From Lachnospiraceae bacterium (GTDB lineage Bacteria > Bacillota > Clostridia > Lachnospirales > Lachnospiraceae): a stretch of 64,000 bases of DNA. Below the pieces are notes generated by a model, which was given only the letters and a program-made list of their open reading frames with translations, searched no databases and was not told where the DNA came from. Made by a program: the position numbers and the translations under genes. Shown in pieces: positions 43,839-52,945 of this stretch (its first letter is position 1; each line of letters begins with the position of its first letter). The stretch spans positions 1 to 64,000 of the forward strand of contig RYVZ01000003.1 of the NCBI GenBank assembly GCA_003979345.1, in the 5' to 3' direction.

Positions 43839-45815
43839 ATGGCAGAAAAGAGGGCGGCTGCCGCAAAGAAAGCGGAGACAGCTGAAAAGAACGCGAAGGA
43901 TCTGCTGCGCGATCAGGACGAGGGGAGTGTATTTATTTCCGATGCGGACATGTTCGTGTTCGGACAGGGTTCTCACTATGATATTTACAAGAAGCTGGGT
44001 GCGCATCCGTGTATGAAGGACGGGAAGGCAGGCGTTTATTTTGGTGTATGGGCCCCGCATGCGGCAGCCGTGCATGTATTCGGAAGCTTTAACGGATGGA
44101 ATGAAGAAGCTTGTAATATGGAGCGCCTGGGTGATATCGGAATTTATGCTGCGTTTGTTCCGGAAGCAAAAATCGGAGATATGTATAAATTTCTGGTCTA
44201 CACGCATGACGGGAGAAAGCTTTATAAGGCGGATCCGTTCGCAAATTATGCGGAGCTCAGACCGGGTACCGCGTCGGTGATCACCGACCTTTCCAGACTG
44301 AAATGGACGGACTCTGTGTGGATGGAAGAACGGGCGCAGAAAGATCCGAATAAAGAGCCGATGGCAATTTATGAGTGCCATGTCGGATCGTTTATGAAGC
44401 ATCCCAACGGGACTGCGGACGGATTTTATAATTACCGTGAATTTACCGACCGTATTGTGGAATACCTTAAAGAAATGAAATATACCCATGTGGAACTGAT
44501 GGGTATTGCAGAGCATCCGTTCGACGGTTCGTGGGGGTATCAGGTAACGGGATATTTTGCACCGACGGCACGTTACGGAACGCCGGAGGACTTTCAATAT
44601 CTGATCAATACCTTGCACCGCAATAAGATCGGCGTAATCCTGGACTGGGTACCTGCGCATTTTCCGAAGGATGCGCATGGTCTTGCGGATTTTGACGGAG
44701 AAGCGCTCTATGAATATCCGGATCCGCGGATGGGGGAGCATCCTGACTGGGGAACCAAAATCTTTAATTATGCAAAGAATGAGGTGCGCAATTTCCTGAT
44801 CGCCAATGCGCTGTTCTGGCTAAAGGAATTTCATGTGGACGGTTTGCGTGTGGATGCGGTTGCGTCTATGCTTTATCTTGATTATGGAAAGAGCAGCGGC
44901 AACTGGGTCCCGAACAAATACGGCGGACACGAGAATCTGGATGCGATCGAATTCTTCAAACATCTGAATTCCGTTGTCAAGGGTTTGCATTCGGGTGCGA
45001 TCACGATCGCGGAGGAATCTACGGCATGGCCCAAAGTAACGGCGGCGCCGGAAGACGAGGGACTTGGCTTTACCTTTAAGTGGAACATGGGCTGGATGCA
45101 TGATTTCTGCGATTATATGAAACTGGATCCGCTGTTCCGCAAAAACAACCATCATAAGATGACATTTGCAATGAGCTATAACAGCTCCGAAAAATATATC
45201 CTGCCGTTGTCGCATGACGAGGTCGTCCATTTGAAATGTTCGATGGTCAATAAAATGCCGGGTTATCAGGTAGATAAATATGCGAATCTCCGTGTCGGCT
45301 ACACGTATATGTTCGGGCATGCGGGAAAGAAGCTGCTCTTTATGGGGCAGGATTTTGCACAAGAGCGCGAATGGAGCGAGGCGCGGGAGCTTGACTGGTA
45401 TCTGCTTGAAAATCCTTTGAACAAAGGAATGCAGGAATATGTAAAGGAACTTCTGAAGCTTTACCGCAAATATCCGTGCCTGTATGAGATCGATGATGAC
45501 TGGGCGGGATTTGAGTGGATCAACGCCAACGACGGCGACAGGAGCATTTACAGCTTTTTCCGGAAAGACAGTACTGACAAGAACCGTTTATTGTTCATTA
45601 TGAATATGACGCCGGTGCCGCGCGAAGATTTCCGTGTCGGCGTTCCCCAGAAGAAAAGGTATAAGCTTCTCTTAAACAGCGATGATACGCGCTTTGGGGG
45701 AAACGGCAATATCATTCCGGCGGAGATCAGGGCGGAGGCAAAGCCTTGGGACAACAGGGATTATTCGATTGCATTCTCCCTTCCTCCGTATGGCGCTGCG
45801 GTGTTTGTTTTTTAA
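43839..45815 (+). CDS. glgB: 1,4-alpha-glucan branching enzyme
   Basis: A 658-residue GH13 enzyme that makes alpha-1,6 branches in glycogen. A CBM48 N-domain (YFGVWAPHAAAVHVFGSFNG) precedes the barrel with ILDWVPAHF, the nucleophile Asp in VDGLRVDAVASML, the acid/base Glu in TIAEESTAWP, and the third Asp in LPLSHDEVVH. A lysine/alanine-rich N-terminal extension of about 35 residues is extra. ATG 43839 has AAGGGGG 8 bases upstream. It follows the 1011-residue protein after 71 bases and ends at a strong terminator. No other glg gene is in the window. Confidence 0.95.
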   Translation: MAEKRAAAAKKAETAEKNAKDLLRDQDEGSVFISDADMFVFGQGSHYDIYKKLGAHPCMKDGKAGVYFGVWAPHAAAVHVFGSFNGWNEEACNMERLGDIGIYAAFVPEAKIGDMYKFLVYTHDGRKLYKADPFANYAELRPGTASVITDLSRLKWTDSVWMEERAQKDPNKEPMAIYECHVGSFMKHPNGTADGFYNYREFTDRIVEYLKEMKYTHVELMGIAEHPFDGSWGYQVTGYFAPTARYGTPEDFQYLINTLHRNKIGVILDWVPAHFPKDAHGLADFDGEALYEYPDPRMGEHPDWGTKIFNYAKNEVRNFLIANALFWLKEFHVDGLRVDAVASMLYLDYGKSSGNWVPNKYGGHENLDAIEFFKHLNSVVKGLHSGAITIAEESTAWPKVTAAPEDEGLGFTFKWNMGWMHDFCDYMKLDPLFRKNNHHKMTFAMSYNSSEKYILPLSHDEVVHLKCSMVNKMPGYQVDKYANLRVGYTYMFGHAGKKLLFMGQDFAQEREWSEARELDWYLLENPLNKGMQEYVKELLKLYRKYPCLYEIDDDWAGFEWINANDGDRSIYSFFRKDSTDKNRLLFIMNMTPVPREDFRVGVPQKKRYKLLLNSDDTRFGGNGNIIPAEIRAEAKPWDNRDYSIAFSLPPYGAAVFVF

Positions 45816-45908
45816 GCGGACGGATGCTGCCGCCCGCGGCCGGGATGTCAGCGGCGGCAAAATAATAAAATCCCCGCTGCGGGGTAAAGAATCGGGCGAA
45901 ACAGACCG

Positions 45909-45950
45909 AAATAAAAGGTGAACGTAAGGATGCGTTCACCTTTTATTTTT
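45909..45950 (+). terminator. Intrinsic terminator after glgB
   Basis: Sixteen-base perfect arms from AAATAAAAGG (45909) to the matching CCTTTTATTT (ending 45948), 8-base loop, trailing T run. Confidence 0.88.
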
Positions 45951-46023
45951 GGCAAAAAGACGAATAATGCAGGCAGTCCGATCTGTGGGAAGACGGGGGC
46001 TGCGGCAGTGAAACGGAGCGGCT

Positions 46024-49000
46024 ATGAACGTACAGCTTGAAGGAATCGGGCAGGGGAACGTCATAGACAGCAGAACAATTTCATACGGTACCGCAAGGAC
46101 GTCCGGAACGGACGCAGCCGGCGGATATACATTGGACATTTCTGGTGCAGTTACGGATAACTCGGCTTATGCAGGTCATGGAAGGACCACAGAAGACATC
46201 GTGTGCGATGCAATGACTACTGAGGCGGCATTGCAGAGTCAGTATCTGACCGTAATGTCCAATTCTGTCTCTGAAGAAGATTTTGCAGAGCTGACCAAAG
46301 AGGGATTCAAACCGTGTGAGACCGACGTTGAGACGGCGGTTACTGTTGTGGATGAGATCAAGGCGGTCCTTGCCGAAGCAGGAATTGTGGTAGATGGATA
46401 TAATGATGATCTTTCGCAGGAGGATCTGGAAAAAATTACCGGGTCTGCGGTGAGAGCACAGGCGGTTGCACAGGCATTTCATGAAAATGACATCCCTGTC
46501 ACAGAGGAAAATGTGCGGGACGTCATGGATGCGCTTGAAAAGAGCAGAGATTTGACGAAACCAGTGGACGGGACGATCGCTTATCTTGTCGGGAATGAGA
46601 TGGAGCCCACGGTTGACGACTTATACCGCGCGCAGCACAGCGGGACAATGGAGGGCATGCGGCAGAGCTACGGCTATTATGATCAAAACGGCAGCGGCTA
46701 CTATGCAAGGCGTGCGGAGGAGTATGACTGGGATGCGCTCGAAGAGCAGATGGAGAGTGTGATTCGGGAGGCCGGTCTTGAACCCGATGAGCAGAGCATG
46801 GCGCAGGCGAGATTTCTGATCGAAGGGGGAATTCCCTTGACAGGAGAAAGCCTGGGCAGGCTGGCAAGACTCCAGGAAGTTTCCTACCCGGTCGGTGAGG
46901 AACAGGTCATTCGTGCGGCGACAGCGGCGATCGCAGACGGGAAAAGCGCCGGATGTGCCGACCTGACCGGAGCGGGCAGCGCGTGGCAGCAGGCGGTATA
47001 TTGGAAAGAACAGACAGAGCAGATCAGTGACGAGGCGGTCGAGGCGGTCGTCGAAAGCGGCGAAAAACTGGATCTAAGACATCTGAAAGCGGCGCAGGAA
47101 CAGATTGACGCGCAGACGGGCGCGCAGCCTGGCGGGGCTTACAGGGCGGTTTCGGAGGGAGACGCAGCGCAGGGGAAGGATGAGGCTGCCCGCGGGGGCC
47201 GTTCGGATGCCGTACAGACCGGCATAACCGCGGCAGCGGACGATTCTTATATCAGCGCAAGGCGGCAGTTGGAAGAGCTGCGTCTTCAAATGACGATCAC
47301 GGCAAATTATAGCCTGATCAAAAAAGGGTTTGCCCTTGATACGACAGAACTGTCACAATTGGTCGAGCAGCTGCGCGCGGCGGAGAACGAGCGGCAGCAG
47401 AAATTGTTTGGCAGCGAAAGCGTGCAGGAGAATGAGGCGCGAAACGATCTCTATACCAAAACCCTGCAGACGAGGCAAAAATTATATATGGCTCCGGCAG
47501 CGCTTGCCGGCAGGATGGTTGAAGCGCAGGGGACATGGAACCTGAAAGAGACGGCGGAGCAGGGCGAGCAGTTAAAGCGAGCTTATGAGCTTGCGGATGA
47601 GCGGTATGAAACGTTGATGACGCAGCCGCGCAGCGATCTTGGCGATTCCATTCGTAAGGCGTTCCGTAACGTGGATGATATCCTGCGTGACATGGAACTT
47701 GAGACAAGTGAAGAAAACCGCAGGGCAGTGCGGATCCTCGGCTATAACCGGATGGAAGTGACGAAGGAGCAGATCGACCGCATAAAAGAAGCGGACATAA
47801 GTCTGCAGCGTGTGATCGACAAATTGACACCTGCATCAGTTCTTAATATGGTCCGCGAGGGGCGAAATCCCCTTGCAATGTCGGTTTCTGAACTGGAACA
47901 ATATTTGGATCAGGCAGAGAATGATGCGGCGGCCGAACAGGAAAAATATAGCGAATACTTATATAAACTGGAGCGGACGGACGGTATCACCCAGGAAGAG
48001 AAGGAATCATATATCGGAATTTACCGCCTGTTCCGCCAGATAGAAAAAAGCGACGGAGCTGTCATAGGAAGTCTTGTCAATCAGAATGCGGAATTGACGA
48101 TGAGAAATCTCTTGTCGGCAGTCCGAACGGGAAAGCACAAGGGGCTTGATCTTGAAGTCAGTGACCACTACGGCGCACTGCGAGAGATTGCCAGAACGGA
48201 TATCACGATCGATGAGCAGATCATGAGCGCATATGAAAGCCGGATATGCGGGCAGATTTACGATTCCCTTGAGCCGGCGGTGCTTCATGAGATCGACTTG
48301 AACGAGAATCCCACAATGGAACAGCTATATGAACAGCTTCGTGAGACTGCCGGAGACGCAGCGGTATCCGATCAGCTTGAAAAGCAGGAGCGGCAGTATC
48401 AAAAGGAGCTCCTTACACAGGTCCGTGAAGCCGCCGATATCGGGGAGGAACAGATCCGTACGCTTTTAGATGCCGGTCAGTCGGTCAGTGTCAATCATCT
48501 GATGGCGGTACAGATGATGCGCAGTCAACGGAACGGGGCATTTTCGAAGTTATATGAGCTGGCACGGGATGCGACGCACACAGAGGGCTTAAAGGAAGCG
48601 CAGGACGGCTTTTTACAGGAAGCCGGACATGTCAGGGATAGTCTGACGGACTCAGAAACAGCAAAAGAGGCGTACGGGGCGTTTGTGAGAGCTGGCGAAG
48701 AGCTGTTGACACAGAAGGGATTTGCGGACGGGAGCTACGTGGACTTAAAAGCGTATCAGCTGATCGGCAGGCAGCTGCATTTTGCAGCGGCGGCGGTACA
48801 TGAGGAGCAATACCGGGTCCCGGTTGAGATAGACGGGCGCGTGACTGCGCTTGATGTAAAGATCAGGCATGAAAAAGGCGCGCAGGGCTGCGTTACAGTC
48901 GCGATGGAGCATGAAAGCTTTGGAAAAGCAGGTGTGGAGTTGGAAATGACATCTTCGTCAAGTGTTTCGGGCTACCTTGCTTACAGTTCCCGCGGCGGTG

Positions 49001-49272
49001 AACCCATGTTGAACGAAGCGGAGTCGCGTTTCAGGGCGCGGCTTGCGGAGGCAGGGATGAACTTGCAGGAGTTTCATTCTATTTTTAGCAGAGAAGTAAA
49101 TCCTGATGCTTTTGTCAGTCAGGGGACATCACAGAATCGTGCAGACAGTGCGGCGCTTCCGGGGAATGGGAAGGAACATGTTCGTACTTCTGCGTTGTAT
49201 ACAGTAGCAAAAAGTTTTGTTGCGGCAATGCAGGATCTGACAGCCGACAGAAAGGAGTTAAGTGAGGTATGA
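46024..49272 (+). CDS. DUF6240 protein with FliK-like C-terminus
   Basis: A 1082-residue protein that I recognise as the DUF6240 type from motile Lachnospiraceae. Most of it is Glu/Gln/Ala-rich helix, with recurring units of the form 'GIPLTGESLGRLARLQEV' and 'DIPVTEENVRDVMDALEK', spaced about 100 residues apart, that read as degenerate helical repeats. The C-terminal 130 residues (VPVEIDGRVTALDVKIRHEK; LEMTSSSSVSGYLAYSS; EAESRFRARLAEAGMNLQEF) resemble the FliK hook-length domain. It overlaps the flagellin start by 4 bases. A flagellar assembly or length-control role is inferred. No signal peptide. Confidence 0.68.
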   Translation: MNVQLEGIGQGNVIDSRTISYGTARTSGTDAAGGYTLDISGAVTDNSAYAGHGRTTEDIVCDAMTTEAALQSQYLTVMSNSVSEEDFAELTKEGFKPCETDVETAVTVVDEIKAVLAEAGIVVDGYNDDLSQEDLEKITGSAVRAQAVAQAFHENDIPVTEENVRDVMDALEKSRDLTKPVDGTIAYLVGNEMEPTVDDLYRAQHSGTMEGMRQSYGYYDQNGSGYYARRAEEYDWDALEEQMESVIREAGLEPDEQSMAQARFLIEGGIPLTGESLGRLARLQEVSYPVGEEQVIRAATAAIADGKSAGCADLTGAGSAWQQAVYWKEQTEQISDEAVEAVVESGEKLDLRHLKAAQEQIDAQTGAQPGGAYRAVSEGDAAQGKDEAARGGRSDAVQTGITAAADDSYISARRQLEELRLQMTITANYSLIKKGFALDTTELSQLVEQLRAAENERQQKLFGSESVQENEARNDLYTKTLQTRQKLYMAPAALAGRMVEAQGTWNLKETAEQGEQLKRAYELADERYETLMTQPRSDLGDSIRKAFRNVDDILRDMELETSEENRRAVRILGYNRMEVTKEQIDRIKEADISLQRVIDKLTPASVLNMVREGRNPLAMSVSELEQYLDQAENDAAAEQEKYSEYLYKLERTDGITQEEKESYIGIYRLFRQIEKSDGAVIGSLVNQNAELTMRNLLSAVRTGKHKGLDLEVSDHYGALREIARTDITIDEQIMSAYESRICGQIYDSLEPAVLHEIDLNENPTMEQLYEQLRETAGDAAVSDQLEKQERQYQKELLTQVREAADIGEEQIRTLLDAGQSVSVNHLMAVQMMRSQRNGAFSKLYELARDATHTEGLKEAQDGFLQEAGHVRDSLTDSETAKEAYGAFVRAGEELLTQKGFADGSYVDLKAYQLIGRQLHFAAAAVHEEQYRVPVEIDGRVTALDVKIRHEKGAQGCVTVAMEHESFGKAGVELEMTSSSSVSGYLAYSSRGGEPMLNEAESRFRARLAEAGMNLQEFHSIFSREVNPDAFVSQGTSQNRADSAALPGNGKEHVRTSALYTVAKSFVAAMQDLTADRKELSEV

Positions 49273-50411
49273 AAGTAAATTATAATTTGCAGGCAATGGG
49301 GGCGCAGCGGGCGCTCAAAAGGAACGAGGCAAAACTCTCTGCATCGACGCAGCGCCTTTCTTCCGGCTACAAGCTGAATCAGGCGAAAGACAATCCTGCG
49401 GGCATGGCGATCAGCAGGAAAATGCAGCTTCAGATCAAGGGACTTACGCAGGCGGGCGACAATATCGTCAACGGAATTTCCGTATGCGAAACGGCGGACG
49501 GCGCGCTTTCTGAAGTACACGCGATGTTCCAGCGTATGAAAGAGCTGGCGATGAAAGCGGCGAACGGAACGAATACCACTGCGGACAGAAATTCTATCGA
49601 GTGCGAGATGAAACTGTTAAAGGACGAGGTTACAAGAATTGCAACACAGACCGATTTTAACGATTCCACACTTTTGGACGGAACTTTCGATATGCGCGGC
49701 TATGCGGATAAGCTTGGCGTGCTGGTGACCGAGTATACCGATGAAATGCCGGTCGGAAAGTACACGATAGAGATCGATGCATTCGGGGATGAGAGCGTAG
49801 ATCCGCCTACTAATGCAGAAGTAAGGCTGACAGGTTCGGATGCACAGTCCGGGAGTACACAGTTTGTAAGTGAAGCAAGGGTAGAGGCGGACGGAAATAA
49901 GATCAAAATTACCGATAATAAAGGCAAATCCATCATGATCGAACTTGATGAAGAAATGTATAACCAGAATGCGGATGGCGGTGCAAGTAAAACGGTTACG
50001 TTAGACCTTACCGGAATCGGCGCATACAGCGTCCAGGTCGGCGTGAACGAGGGTCAGCTTCTTGACATGAGAATTCCGACGGTGTCCTTAAAAACACTTG
50101 GCATCGAAGATGTTGAGATCGGTACGCAGGAAAAAGCGCGTGAGGCATTGGATGTGATCAGCGAGGGAATTGATAAGGTTTCCATGATCCGTGCCCGCCT
50201 GGGCGCTTATCAGAACCGTCTTGAGCATACGGCGAGCAGTGTCGATGCCACAAATGAAAACATGACGGCGGCACTCTCGAGAATTACCGATCTGGATATG
50301 GCGGATGAAATGGTTGACTATACAAGCCAGCAGGTCCTTGTACAGGCAGGCGTGAGCATGCTTTCGCAGGCAAACAGCCAGCCTGAGATGGCGCTGCAGT
50401 TGCTGCAGTAA
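49269..50411 (+). CDS. hag: Flagellin
   Basis: A 380-residue flagellin. The N-terminal D0/D1 region has RLSSGYKLNQAKDNPAGMAI, ISVCETADGALSEVHAMFQR and ATQTDFNDSTLLDG; the C-terminal region has RARLGAYQNRLEHTASSVDA, ENMTAALSRITDLDMADEMV and ends NSQPEMALQLLQ. A central domain of about 130 residues (155-285) is variable. ATG 49269 overlaps the stop of the DUF6240 gene (ATGA), so its translation is coupled to that gene; major flagellins more often have their own strong promoter. It may be a minor flagellin. Confidence 0.92.
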   Translation: MKVNYNLQAMGAQRALKRNEAKLSASTQRLSSGYKLNQAKDNPAGMAISRKMQLQIKGLTQAGDNIVNGISVCETADGALSEVHAMFQRMKELAMKAANGTNTTADRNSIECEMKLLKDEVTRIATQTDFNDSTLLDGTFDMRGYADKLGVLVTEYTDEMPVGKYTIEIDAFGDESVDPPTNAEVRLTGSDAQSGSTQFVSEARVEADGNKIKITDNKGKSIMIELDEEMYNQNADGGASKTVTLDLTGIGAYSVQVGVNEGQLLDMRIPTVSLKTLGIEDVEIGTQEKAREALDVISEGIDKVSMIRARLGAYQNRLEHTASSVDATNENMTAALSRITDLDMADEMVDYTSQQVLVQAGVSMLSQANSQPEMALQLLQ

Positions 50412-50430
50412 AAGAAGGGAGTGCCAATAT

Positions 50431-50889
50431 ATGCAGGATGCGCTGAAAAAAGAGTTTACGCTCCGGATCACACAGGCAAACCGCTCGGAATTGATCGTTA
50501 TTATTTATGAGATGTGTCTTGCTTACCTGAAAGATGCGATAGAGGGAACGGACAGGGCAGAAAATATTACAAGAGCAAGGGCATGCGTGGATGAACTGAA
50601 AGAGTCTCTTAATTTTGAGTATGAGCTGTCGGCAGACCTGCTGCATTTTTACATTCAGGTGAATAAGCTGTTCATGCAGGCAGCGGCAGGAGGCCGGACA
50701 GAGCCTTTGGTCGAAGCAGAGTCCGCTATGGGCAGGATGCGGGATGCATTTGTAGAGATCAGTAAGGAAGATGACAGCAAACCGCTTTTGCATAACGCAC
50801 AGGAAGTGTACGCCGGATATACATATGGAAAAAATGACGTAAATGTCAGCATCGGAGCCGGTCAGACGGAAAGAGGTTTTCGGGCGTAA
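50431..50889 (+). CDS. fliS: Flagellin chaperone FliS-like
   Basis: A 152-residue helical protein directly after flagellin. LVRITQANRSELIVIIYEMC-type opening (ITQANRSELIVIIYEMCLAY), ENITRARACVDELKESLNFE and ADLLHFYIQVNKLFMQAA fit FliS, which binds the flagellin C-terminus to stop early polymerisation. The C-terminal 35 residues (NVSIGAGQTERGFRA) are extra. AAGGGAG lies 10 bases before ATG 50431. A bidirectional terminator follows. Confidence 0.85.
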   Translation: MQDALKKEFTLRITQANRSELIVIIYEMCLAYLKDAIEGTDRAENITRARACVDELKESLNFEYELSADLLHFYIQVNKLFMQAAAGGRTEPLVEAESAMGRMRDAFVEISKEDDSKPLLHNAQEVYAGYTYGKNDVNVSIGAGQTERGFRA

Positions 50890-50918
50890 AAACTGTCATA
50901 AATGGTTTGTGGGATCAC

Positions 50919-50952
50919 AAAAAAGACTTCAGCTTATGCCGAAGTCTTTTTT
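50919..50952. terminator. Bidirectional terminator after fliS
   Basis: Arms AAAAAAGACTTC and GAAGTCTTTTTT around a 10-base loop; serves fliS (+) and the YaaL-like gene (-). Confidence 0.87.
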
Positions 50953-51004
50953 GTATGAATGTTATTGACTGACAGTCGTGTCAGCGCCAATACTCCGTGA
51001 GAGG

Positions 51005-51301
51005 TCAAGTGAAGAGCCCGTCCTGCATCACAGGGATCATGGGGACAGAAACAGAGTTTGGCATCGGAATAGATTCTCCTGCCGGAAAAAGACCAAGTTC
51101 CTGTGCCTGATGATACAGAAAACGGTATCGTTTCAGCAGAGAATTTACCTCATAGATGTAACAGTCAATTAAATCGGGATCGGTTGCGTTATCAAAGCCT
51201 GCATAGGCGTTTTCCAACGCAAACCGGGTCTTCGCGATGGCATCTAAGATGGTATTTTTACCGGTATCCTCGTAGTAGGACTGACTATATTGAATTTTCA
51301 T
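51005..51301 (-). CDS. YaaL family protein (DUF2508)
   Basis: A 98-residue protein of the DUF2508/YaaL family. The core ILDAIAKTRFALENAYAGFD and DPDLIDCYIYEVNSLLKRYR is typical. The C-terminal 25 residues are Pro/Met-rich and extra. In many Firmicutes yaaL and bofA lie together after recR; here YaaL is divergent from bofA. Function unknown. Confidence 0.78.
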   Translation of the reverse strand: MKIQYSQSYYEDTGKNTILDAIAKTRFALENAYAGFDNATDPDLIDCYIYEVNSLLKRYRFLYHQAQELGLFPAGESIPMPNSVSVPMIPVMQDGLFT

Positions 51302-51452
51302 GTACCACCATACCTTTCTGTCTGATTCATTATAAGCAGATTTGTTCCTGATTATTCATTATTTACCAAAATAAAGCATATTCTTTGATGAGAACAGATA
51401 TCGGGCAGGCAGATAACGGCGTGTGCGGTAAGAAAAGCGGAGGAAGATGCAG

Positions 51453-51734
51453 ATGTCGGAATTAACGAATGGACAGGGAATGCTCATGATCGTTTTGATG
51501 TGCGGGGTGCTGCTGGTGATCGTGATGCGCGGGAAGCGCGTGGATATGATGATCGGTTTTATACTGCGTGTGCTCTGCGGCGTTGTCTGCATTTATATTG
51601 TCAATCATCTGATGAACTACTTTCAGTACAGCGGAACGCTTGGATTTAACCGATATACACTTTTGGCGTCGGGACTTTTGGGACTGCCGGGGGTCATTGC
51701 TCTTTATGCCATAAAAATAGTAAGTTTATTGTGA
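51453..51734 (+). CDS. bofA: Pro-sigma-K processing inhibitor BofA family protein
   Basis: A 93-residue membrane protein with three hydrophobic segments and the BofA family pattern (FILRVLCGVVCIYIVNHLMN; GLPGVIALYAIKIV). In Bacillus BofA restrains the SpoIVFB protease until the mother cell releases sigma-K, so the gene suggests a sporulation capacity. ATG 51453 has GGAGGA 8 bases upstream; ATG 51447 is too close to that site. Confidence 0.87.
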   Translation: MSELTNGQGMLMIVLMCGVLLVIVMRGKRVDMMIGFILRVLCGVVCIYIVNHLMNYFQYSGTLGFNRYTLLASGLLGLPGVIALYAIKIVSLL

Positions 51735-51770
51735 AAAACCAACAAAGTTCAAAAAACGATATTTTTTATA

Positions 51771-51799
51771 TGGACAAATGAAAAACGCCATATTATAAT
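51771..51799 (+). promoter_or_regulatory. Promoter of the Tad pilus operon
   Basis: TGGACA (51771-51776), 17-base spacer, perfect TATAAT (51794-51799). The leader before the first gene would be about 116 bases. Confidence 0.72.
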
Positions 51800-51810
51800 C
51801 AGTCATACAA

Positions 51811-51883
51811 ATCGGCAATGCCGATGTTCATAATTTCTCAGCGGTCTGATTACAGACCGGTCATTCTTTCCCGTTTCGGGAAA
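51811..51883 (+). promoter_or_regulatory. Structured leader of the Tad operon: three hairpins
   Basis: Three perfect hairpins in a row: ATCGGC-AAT-GCCGAT (51811-51825), GGTCTG-ATTA-CAGACC (51843-51858) and TTTCCCG-TTT-CGGGAAA (51867-51883). No T run follows the last one, so a plain terminator is unlikely. I recognise no riboswitch class. Confidence 0.6.
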
Positions 51884-51922
51884 TGTTCACAAACAAAAGG
51901 AAATTTTAGAAAAGGAGGAGTA

Positions 51923-52945
51923 ATGGCACAGGAGGTACTGGCTCTGTGCGACGGTAACATTCACTATGGCAGCAGGCTTGCAGCCTATCTTGAACAGCAA
52001 AAAGGATTTCCGCTTCGCATCTTATTCTATTCGGATGTCGGACAGCTATTAAAATGTATGCCGGAAATCTGCCCACAGTATTATCTTTTATCGGAGGAGA
52101 TTTTCGCGGCGCTGTCAGAGGTCGGTCTGCCGGCTTATAAGAGATTGTTTTTACTGAAAAAGCAAAGCGATACGAAAGAATGCGATTCGTCGCACATCAC
52201 GACAATTTACAGGTATCAGCAGGCAGGTAATATCATGCGTGCGATGCTTGCACAGCTGGAGGAGGAGACGGCTGCGTCTTTTCGTGATCTGAAAGGTACC
52301 GCCGGATCAAAGATCATCGGCGTGTATACGCCGGTCAGACGAAGTATGCAGACAAGCTTTTCCATTCTGCTCGGGCAGCTTCTGGCTGCTGAAGAACGAA
52401 CGCTCTATATTAACACGGAGGGATATTCCGGATTTCGCACGCTGCTTGGCAGAGAGTTAAAGCCGGACATTACGGACTTTATGTTTCTGGCAAAGAAGGA
52501 GGGGGAGGCGTTTTTCAAATTATTGGAGGGTATGGTCCAGACGATCGGCAGGCTGGAATATATTCCTCCGGCATCGGCATTCATAGACCTTATGTCGGTC
52601 ACCAGAGAACAGTGGATGAAATTATTGAGGGAGATTCGGCGGGACAAACGGTTTTCGTATCTGGTGATCGACATCACGGAGCAGATGCAGGGAATGTTCC
52701 AGATACTGGATGAGTGCGACATTGTGTATACCATAGAAGGCACGGATGCAATCGCAAAGGCAAAGCTTTACGAATATGAACAGCTCCTGATGCTTATGGA
52801 TTATGACGGTATCCGCGCAAAAACAAAAAAGAAACGCCTGCCGAGCGTACAGTTCACAGAGATGAACTTTGAAAGGCTTCTGTACAGTGAGCTGGCTGGT
52901 TACGTCCGCGGCATTGCAAAGGAGGATTTTGGGGTTGGAGCATAA
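51923..52945 (+). CDS. tadZ: TadZ/CpaE-like protein without Walker A
   Basis: A 340-residue protein at the head of a Tad locus, matching TadZ/CpaE in position, length and layout: a receiver-like N-terminal half (LALCDGNIHYGSRLAAYLEQ) and a MinD-like half beginning KIIGVYTPVRRSMQTSF. The deviant Walker A lysines of MinD/ParA are absent (TPVRRSMQTS), so it probably does not use ATP; this is known for some TadZ proteins. FSYLVIDITEQMQGMFQILD replaces the Walker B strand. It would position the pilus machine at the membrane. AAAGGAGG precedes ATG 51923. Confidence 0.77.
   Translation: MAQEVLALCDGNIHYGSRLAAYLEQQKGFPLRILFYSDVGQLLKCMPEICPQYYLLSEEIFAALSEVGLPAYKRLFLLKKQSDTKECDSSHITTIYRYQQAGNIMRAMLAQLEEETAASFRDLKGTAGSKIIGVYTPVRRSMQTSFSILLGQLLAAEERTLYINTEGYSGFRTLLGRELKPDITDFMFLAKKEGEAFFKLLEGMVQTIGRLEYIPPASAFIDLMSVTREQWMKLLREIRRDKRFSYLVIDITEQMQGMFQILDECDIVYTIEGTDAIAKAKLYEYEQLLMLMDYDGIRAKTKKKRLPSVQFTEMNFERLLYSELAGYVRGIAKEDFGVGA

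Noticed and set aside
43821..44741. 306-codon reverse frame opposite glgB
   Set aside because: GlgB on the other strand has full catalytic motifs; this frame has no recognisable domain.
45951..46023. Possible sigma-D (flagellar) promoter before the DUF6240 gene
   Set aside because: TCCGATCT at about 45977 recalls GCCGATAA, but no TAAA box lies 15 bases upstream.
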